From positions 1 through 40,920 of the IMG/VR virus record IMGVR_UViG_3300027805_000032: a DNA stretch of 40,920 bases; one strand, 5' to 3'. Positions 36,899-40,920 of this stretch are shown here, piece after piece; positions within the stretch are counted from its first letter, which is position 1, and the number at the start of each line of letters is the position of its first letter. The position numbers and the translations under genes were made by a program. Origin of the DNA: a virus. The notes under the pieces were generated by a model, which saw nothing but the letters and a program-made list of their open reading frames with translations, did no database searches and had not been told where the DNA came from.

Positions 36899-37788
36899 CC
36901 AAACTCCGCGACATAAATTTCACCGCGTCCACCTGCACCACCAGCTCCTGAAGTTGCTGTGCCGCTGTTGTGGGTGCCGCCGCCGCCGCCGCCGCCGCCG
37001 CCTCCTGCCGCACCGCCAGCGCCGCCTGTACCAGAAGTCGTATTAGCTGCGCTAGAAATTGCTCCACCACCGCCACCGCCACCGCCTATCCCGCTGGCAG
37101 CAGAACCAGCGACACCGGCTGCACCCGGATTACCCGGGTTTGCTCCGGCTGCACCAGCAGCAGCGGCACTTGCTATGCCATTGTATCCCCTGCCGCCATT
37201 GCGAGCCGCGAAGTTTGTTCCACCACCACCACCTGCTCCAGCAGCAATAAAATAAATGCTGCCGTCGCCACCTGCGCTCGAAGTTACTTCAGCTCCTCCA
37301 TCACCTCCGCTGCCCGTCTGGGACGTTGCGCCTGTGAATTGCATTATAGCGTTTAAAGCAGCGGCTCCTCCGGGAGCAGCGTTACCATTAATAGTTCCAG
37401 CGCCACCGCTATTACCGCCAACCGCTCTAAGAATATCGAAAATAGCTGTTCCACCTGCGGTTCCATTATTGCCAGCCGTATTGGAAGACGCGCTGACAGC
37501 GGCTCCTCCCGCTCCACCAGCAGGAATCGTCACAGAGGGGGACGCAGCAAATGCTGATCTAGGTCCGTAATAATTTAGAATTGACCCCCCCGCACCGCCG
37601 CCGCCGCCGCCCGATGCGGTACCAGTCGCCCGTACTCCACCACTGCCACCGCCACCACCAGCGCCTACCAGAACAACCATCACCATTTTGGTTTTTGCGT
37701 TCCACGTGTGCGTGCCATTGGCCGTGTATGTCGTTTCAGCAAGCACTTTCATGCCGCCGCCAGAAATGAGATCGGTATAGTTCGTCAC
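36895..37788 (-). CDS. Polyglycine-rich adhesin-like receptor-binding protein
   Basis: This protein has 297 residues from a GTG at 37786-37788 that overlaps the fibre stop (GTGA). Later ATG starts are possible. A short N-terminal strand domain (KVLAETTYTANGTHTWNAK) is followed by many Gly/Ala/Ser-rich blocks, including runs of 6-10 glycines, broken by loops such as FDILRAVGGNSG and IYFIAAGAGGG. In T-even-like phage S16, glycine-rich motifs of the gp38 adhesin form polyglycine II helices with loops that bind receptors. The layout here is the same, at the tip of the tail fibre cluster. It could otherwise be a generic glycine-rich tail protein. Confidence 0.78.
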   Translation of the reverse strand: MTNYTDLISGGGMKVLAETTYTANGTHTWNAKTKMVMVVLVGAGGGGGSGGVRATGTASGGGGGGAGGSILNYYGPRSAFAASPSVTIPAGGAGGAAVSASSNTAGNNGTAGGTAIFDILRAVGGNSGGAGTINGNAAPGGAAALNAIMQFTGATSQTGSGGDGGAEVTSSAGGDGSIYFIAAGAGGGGGTNFAARNGGRGYNGIASAAAAGAAGANPGNPGAAGVAGSAASGIGGGGGGGGAISSAANTTSGTGGAGGAAGGGGGGGGGGTHNSGTATSGAGGAGGRGEIYVAEFG

Positions 37789-38780
37789 AGGACCATGAAC
37801 TCCCAATCAGTTGTCGCCGTTCGATAGCGAAGACGGCAGGCTGCGTAATTTGTATTGATGACGAGATCCGATGCATCGCTCGCAATCTCTTTGCCGTTGC
37901 GCGCTATCGTTATGTTGTTCGTCCCGGCGTTGCCGTCCTTGTCGATGAAGATGATCTCATCGCCATCCGAAGGCGCGGCAGGCAGGGTCAGCGTCCGCGC
38001 AGCCGTGCCAGTGTCCACATAGTACCGCGTCCGCACCACGCACGGATTGACGTTGCCGCTCGTGGTCGCCTCTGCCCATGTGAGAGTGTTGCGGCCATAG
38101 GCGGCTGTGGTGAGGGCCGCAATCGCAGTCAGATCAGCGTCGAGGGGCTGATAGGTCGAGAGATCAACCGCAGCCCACTCAATCGCCGTCTCGCCCGCGT
38201 TGACCCGCAGATACTTTAGCGAATTGCTCGGAAGCGCCGGATAACCAAGCGTTGCCGACAGCGCCGCATCATCAACATACTTCTTCGTTGAAGCGTGCAG
38301 ATCGACTGTCGGCGCGGCGTTGAGCGTCAGCGCCCCCGTCAGCGTACCTCCCGCGAGAGGAAGGAAGGTTGCGTTTACATATGCCAGAGACGCGCCGTCG
38401 TCCGAGACGTAACAGTCCGTGCCGTCTGTTATGACAGCCCTAAGCTGCCCAGCCGGGACGCTTGCAGTCGTGCCGCCGGCTGAGAAGATAACCGCCGCAG
38501 AACAGGCATTCCGGACCCAATAAAACTTGGAGACGCCCGGAACGGTAATGGTGAACCCACCCGCGCCGGACAGGAGCAGCATCGCCTTCCGCGCCTCATC
38601 CGTCACATAGTTTGTCGAAGAGAGCGTGACGTTTCCGTTGACGGTGATTGCAACGGAGCCGGCGATGGCCTCGTCAAGCATGTCGAAGACGTTGGCGTTG
38701 AGAGAAGTGCCCCAGGTGTTAGTTTTATCGCCAGTCCCGATTTTTTCGAGACGGAGCCGGGTCGTCGGTGTGGAAACCAT
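37785..38780 (-). CDS. Tail fibre protein
   Basis: This protein has 331 residues. An N-terminal virion-binding part (RLEKIGTGDKTNTWGTSLNA) is followed by a beta-rich shaft and the fibre motif LPLAGGTLTGALTLNAAPTV with STKKYVDD (about 137-168), very common in phage tail fibres. The C-terminal domain (about 240-331) is a Thr/Ala/Asn beta fold. It probably attaches through the N-terminus and presents the downstream polyglycine adhesin or its own tip. It is coupled to both neighbours. Confidence 0.85.
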   Translation of the reverse strand: MVSTPTTRLRLEKIGTGDKTNTWGTSLNANVFDMLDEAIAGSVAITVNGNVTLSSTNYVTDEARKAMLLLSGAGGFTITVPGVSKFYWVRNACSAAVIFSAGGTTASVPAGQLRAVITDGTDCYVSDDGASLAYVNATFLPLAGGTLTGALTLNAAPTVDLHASTKKYVDDAALSATLGYPALPSNSLKYLRVNAGETAIEWAAVDLSTYQPLDADLTAIAALTTAAYGRNTLTWAEATTSGNVNPCVVRTRYYVDTGTAARTLTLPAAPSDGDEIIFIDKDGNAGTNNITIARNGKEIASDASDLVINTNYAACRLRYRTATTDWEFMVL

Positions 38781-39037
38781 TAGAGCGCCGCTCCCGTTGT
38801 AACAGCGAACCAGTTCGTGCCGTCAGACCACACGAGCGCCTTGACGCTCCCGCCGACATCAAGACACGTCGCAATGCTGTTGGGCCACTGCGCCGGATCA
38901 GGCAGGGCCGCCACGTTCGCATAGGACGTCGTCCTCACAGGCGATTGAGGACGCACCACGCGGTTGATCTCATCGTCCAGCGACAGCTTGAAGGTCTTCG
39001 CCCATTGAGGCGCGGCAGGATCGAGGACGACCGCCAT
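38780..39037 (-). CDS. Small virion protein, unknown
   Basis: This protein has 85 residues, starts MAVVLDPAAPQWAKTFKLSL, and has a C-terminal beta hairpin VKALVWSDGTNWFAVTTGAA. That ending is typical of small fibre-associated or receptor-binding structural proteins. It overlaps the adaptor stop and fibre start by one base each. Confidence 0.7.
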   Translation of the reverse strand: MAVVLDPAAPQWAKTFKLSLDDEINRVVRPQSPVRTTSYANVAALPDPAQWPNSIATCLDVGGSVKALVWSDGTNWFAVTTGAAL

Positions 39038-39645
39038 CAGATCACCGTGCTGGTCAGGACGGGACGCAAGCCCATCTGGTTCTGGTCGCGGTCAAGCTCG
39101 TTCACAGCCCTGATCATCGCTGAAACCTGACGCTCCCAGAGCGGGATACGGTCGTCATCAACGAAGTATTCCGACGCCCCAAGCAGCGACGCCTTGAGGT
39201 AAAGGTCTGGATGGTCTGCCAGTATCCAGTTCGATGTGTTCGTCCCGTCCAGTGGCGTGATCTTGCCGCGATACCTGATCCGTGACGCCGCACTCGTTGC
39301 CGGCCACATCACGAAGCTTGACCCCACCTCGCAAAAACGCTCTGGCGGTGTCGTGACTGTCGGGTCAAGCTGCTCCATCACATCGATCGGCGTGTATTCC
39401 AGCACCGTGTAGGGATACGCCGTGAGCACGATTGAGCGCACCTTCAGCAATCCCGTGGGAATGGTCGCAGCCCCGCTTGTGATGGTGAGCGTGGTTGACG
39501 TGTCCATCCTGCGCGAGACGATTTCCCGGTTGAAGCGGGCTTCTGCGAGGTCGATCAGGTCGTCTGCGATGTTCGCGACGTCTGAGCGGTCGTGGAACCA
39601 GCTCGTGAGCGACGTCTTGAGTTCGGCGTAAGTCGTAAGGCCCAC
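39037..39645 (-). CDS. Head-tail adaptor protein, SU10/gp4-like
   Basis: This 202-residue protein starts MGLTTYAELKTSLTSWFHDR and has the adaptor pattern: an N-terminal helical bundle (LIDLAEARFNREIVSRRMDT), then a beta insert, then a helical C-terminus with YLKASLLGASEYFVDDDRIP. These proteins form the ring below the portal and close the head. It lies two genes after the capsid gene, as in related phages. Confidence 0.82.
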   Translation of the reverse strand: MGLTTYAELKTSLTSWFHDRSDVANIADDLIDLAEARFNREIVSRRMDTSTTLTITSGAATIPTGLLKVRSIVLTAYPYTVLEYTPIDVMEQLDPTVTTPPERFCEVGSSFVMWPATSAASRIRYRGKITPLDGTNTSNWILADHPDLYLKASLLGASEYFVDDDRIPLWERQVSAMIRAVNELDRDQNQMGLRPVLTSTVI

Positions 39646-40026
39646 CTACACCCTCCAGTCGGCTGTTCTTAATTTTCTATAGTCTATATCGTTCAGCTTT
39701 TGCTTCGCCTTGTCGGCGTGGTCAGGGTTGAGATAATCCCAGCCCTCTTCATTCTTCCACTTGTTGATGAGCGCGAAGGGCACAGACGCAGCGCGGCGCA
39801 TGAACTTGTCCTTGCCCTCGACGCTCCACCCATCATTGTGGTTCGCCATCCGCCCGTTCTGGTCGAGGATCGGCTGGACATCAGCGAACATCGCGAACTC
39901 ACGCCCGGTGATGTTGCCATGCGCGTCATGCTCATAACGCACGAACCAGTGACAGCCGGCCGTCGTGGTCATGAAGTGCCGGAAGCCGGATGGGATCGCC
40001 TGAGCGACAGCGTTAGGCAGTTGCAT
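39646..40026 (-). CDS. Head protein of unknown role
   Basis: This protein has 126 residues from the ATG at 40024-40026, which overlaps the previous gene by 14 bases. A longer reading would cover more of that gene. It starts MQLPNAVAQAIPSGFRHFMT. Aromatic/charged segments (TTAGCHWFVRYEHDAHG, NKWKNEEGWDYLNPDH) suggest a compact mixed fold. It directly abuts the adaptor gene. It could be a head-completion or decoration protein. Confidence 0.7.
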   Translation of the reverse strand: MQLPNAVAQAIPSGFRHFMTTTAGCHWFVRYEHDAHGNITGREFAMFADVQPILDQNGRMANHNDGWSVEGKDKFMRRAASVPFALINKWKNEEGWDYLNPDHADKAKQKLNDIDYRKLRTADWRV

Positions 40027-40411
40027 CTTCGATCTCGACGAAACCACGCTCCTCAAGGTCGTGAGCGGCCTTGCGATCAATGCTCACCTCGTCCTTCCAT
40101 CCGTAGCGAAGGTCGCCCTTGCCGGGGATGTGGATGCCCTTGGAGAGCTTCTGGTCGCCCTTCTTGGTAATGCGGCACATCACCTCGTTCTTAGGAATGG
40201 CAGCGGTCATCTTGGCCTGTTCAGCCAGGATCGCGTCAGCCTGCTTCTTCGCGTCCTTGTGGCGCTGGATCAGCTCTCCCAGCGCAGCGGTTGACACGTT
40301 CTTGCGAAATCCGGTCAGGCCCAGCGCGCCGGCTTCCGCCAGCAGCTTGTTGCGTTCAGCAGTCGCGACGGCTTCAACCTCTTCTGCTGTTTCCAGCATC
40401 GGTTCGGTCAT
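40013..40411 (-). CDS. Small protein downstream of the capsid gene, unknown
   Basis: This protein has 132 residues. The helical N-terminal half (ETAEEVEAVATAERNKLLAE ... LGELIQRHKDAKKQADAILA) is followed by a short beta domain with lysines (GDQKLSKGIHIPGKGDLRYG). It is the first gene after the capsid terminator hairpins. Similar small proteins occur next to SU10-like capsid genes without known function. Confidence 0.7.
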   Translation of the reverse strand: MTEPMLETAEEVEAVATAERNKLLAEAGALGLTGFRKNVSTAALGELIQRHKDAKKQADAILAEQAKMTAAIPKNEVMCRITKKGDQKLSKGIHIPGKGDLRYGWKDEVSIDRKAAHDLEERGFVEIEDATA

Positions 40412-40433
40412 GGTGGCTCCATTGAAAAGATAA

Positions 40434-40457
40434 CGGGCGACCCGGATGGATCGCCCG
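40434..40457 (-). terminator. Intrinsic terminator after the major capsid gene
   Basis: This is a perfect 7-bp stem CGGGCGA/TCGCCCG with a 10-base loop, followed on the minus strand by TTATCTTTTC. A second stem, CTCTCC/GGAGAG (40466-40484, loop 7), lies just before it. Tandem hairpins after the capsid gene would lower expression of later genes relative to the capsid. Confidence 0.65.
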
Positions 40458-40499
40458 CTTAGTCACTCTCCCGGAGACGGAGAGGTTAGTTTACCTATG

Positions 40500-40920
40500 T
40501 CAAGTGAGGTCTCTTATCGCCGCGCCCTTAAGCTCGTTTTTGCAAACGAGCATCTTTTCAGCGATGGTCATCCAGCGTTCGTTGTCGCCGTTCTTCGCGA
40601 GCGTCGTGGTCGAGACGCCGCGATAGGTGCCAACTGCCCAGCCGCTCGGATCGATCAGCAGGACGTCGCGGGTCAGGCCGTAAGCATGCGGGATGAACGA
40701 GACAGAGCCGAAATCGGACACGTAGGTGTCAGCAGCGCCGTAGATCGTCGCCTGAGACGAGCCAGCGACGGTTGCACGGATGTCCGCGATGCCGGTGAAG
40801 GCCGAGGCGATCTGCTTGTGAGTGCCAGACATATAGGCCTGGCTGTACTTCGCACCGTTGGTGAAGCCGGTCACGAGCACGCCCTTGAGGAGCGTTTCCG
40901 TGAACGTGCGTTGCGTGCCA
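40500..40920 (-). CDS. Major capsid protein, C-terminal part (joined to 1-669)
   Basis: Codons from 40793 down to the stop at 40500 supply the last 97 residues of the capsid protein; 40794-40920 repeats the start of the window. An internal ATG at 40878-40880 could make this look like a separate 126-residue gene, but it is an in-frame methionine inside the capsid protein. The segment has the beta-rich HK97-fold character (TVAGSSQATIYGAADTYVSD, then FIPHAYGLTRDVLLIDPSGW). Confidence 0.88.
   Translation of the reverse strand, partial: GTQRTFTETLLKGVLVTGFTNGAKYSQAYMSGTHKQIASAFTGIADIRATVAGSSQATIYGAADTYVSDFGSVSFIPHAYGLTRDVLLIDPSGWAVGTYRGVSTTTLAKNGDNERWMTIAEKMLVCKNELKGAAIRDLT
40794..40919. repeat. 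Terminal direct repeat (right copy)
   Basis: This is identical to bases 1-126. The next base (40920, a) differs from base 127 (g), a synonymous third-position change in an Asn codon of the capsid gene (AAC to AAT on the coding strand). Confidence 0.93.

Overview
The window is a complete, circularly closed genome of a temperate, podovirus-like tailed phage, roughly 40.8 kb. Its first 126 bases recur at the end (1-126 and 40794-40919), and the major capsid gene runs across that junction, so the two halves (1-669 and 40500-40793) make one 320-residue protein. The host is probably an alphaproteobacterium. This is inferred from the GC-rich sequence, a tRNA-Leu fragment in the attachment region, a beta-class methyltransferase, a GcrA-like cysteine cluster and a DUF1376 replication protein. 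No DNA or RNA polymerase gene was found, so replication and transcription must lean on the host.

Control region (14.4-15.2 kb): two divergent small HTH genes (14402-14602 minus, 14706-15041 plus) face each other across three copies of a 17-bp operator-like inverted repeat (GTTCG-N7-CGAAC or close). Two further copies lie downstream of the plus-strand HTH gene, one of them also an intrinsic terminator. The rightward early operon (15.2-19.9 kb) holds small genes, an ERF annealing protein, a YqaJ/lambda-type exonuclease, an HNH protein, an excisionase-like HTH protein and a tyrosine integrase. It ends at an attP with a tRNA-Leu 5' half between two 19-bp direct repeats. The leftward early operon (14.3-8.5 kb) holds a DUF559-like nuclease, a DUF1376 protein, a possible helicase loader, a DnaA-domain-IV-like protein, a DNA methyltransferase, a RusA resolvase, a run of tiny membrane proteins and, last, a NusG-family protein.

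Late region (8.3 kb leftward through the contig junction to 20.1 kb, almost all minus strand, about 29 kb): a structured 190-base leader follows the NusG-like gene, then small virion genes, terminase, portal, scaffold, capsid (SU10-like set), adaptor, tail fibre, a polyglycine adhesin-like protein, a nozzle-like protein, a GNAT-fold gp13-like protein, and three very large internal-virion or ejection candidates. Next come three membrane-associated or coiled-coil genes, a phage-encoded Hsp70 (DnaK-like, no lid), and a lysis cassette (GH24 endolysin with C-terminal membrane domain, embedded i-/o-spanin pair, holin candidate). One plus-strand membrane gene (26042-26239) interrupts the late operon and looks like a moron.

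Almost all neighbouring genes overlap by 1-4 bases (ATGA, GTGA, TTGA, TGATG), so translational coupling is the rule, and many starts were chosen on that basis. The least ordinary parts are the Hsp70/membrane-protein/lysis block, the NusG-like gene with its hairpin-rich late leader, the attP carrying a tRNA 5' half, the chain of 30-49-residue membrane proteins, and the DnaA-like and GcrA-like host-mimic proteins.
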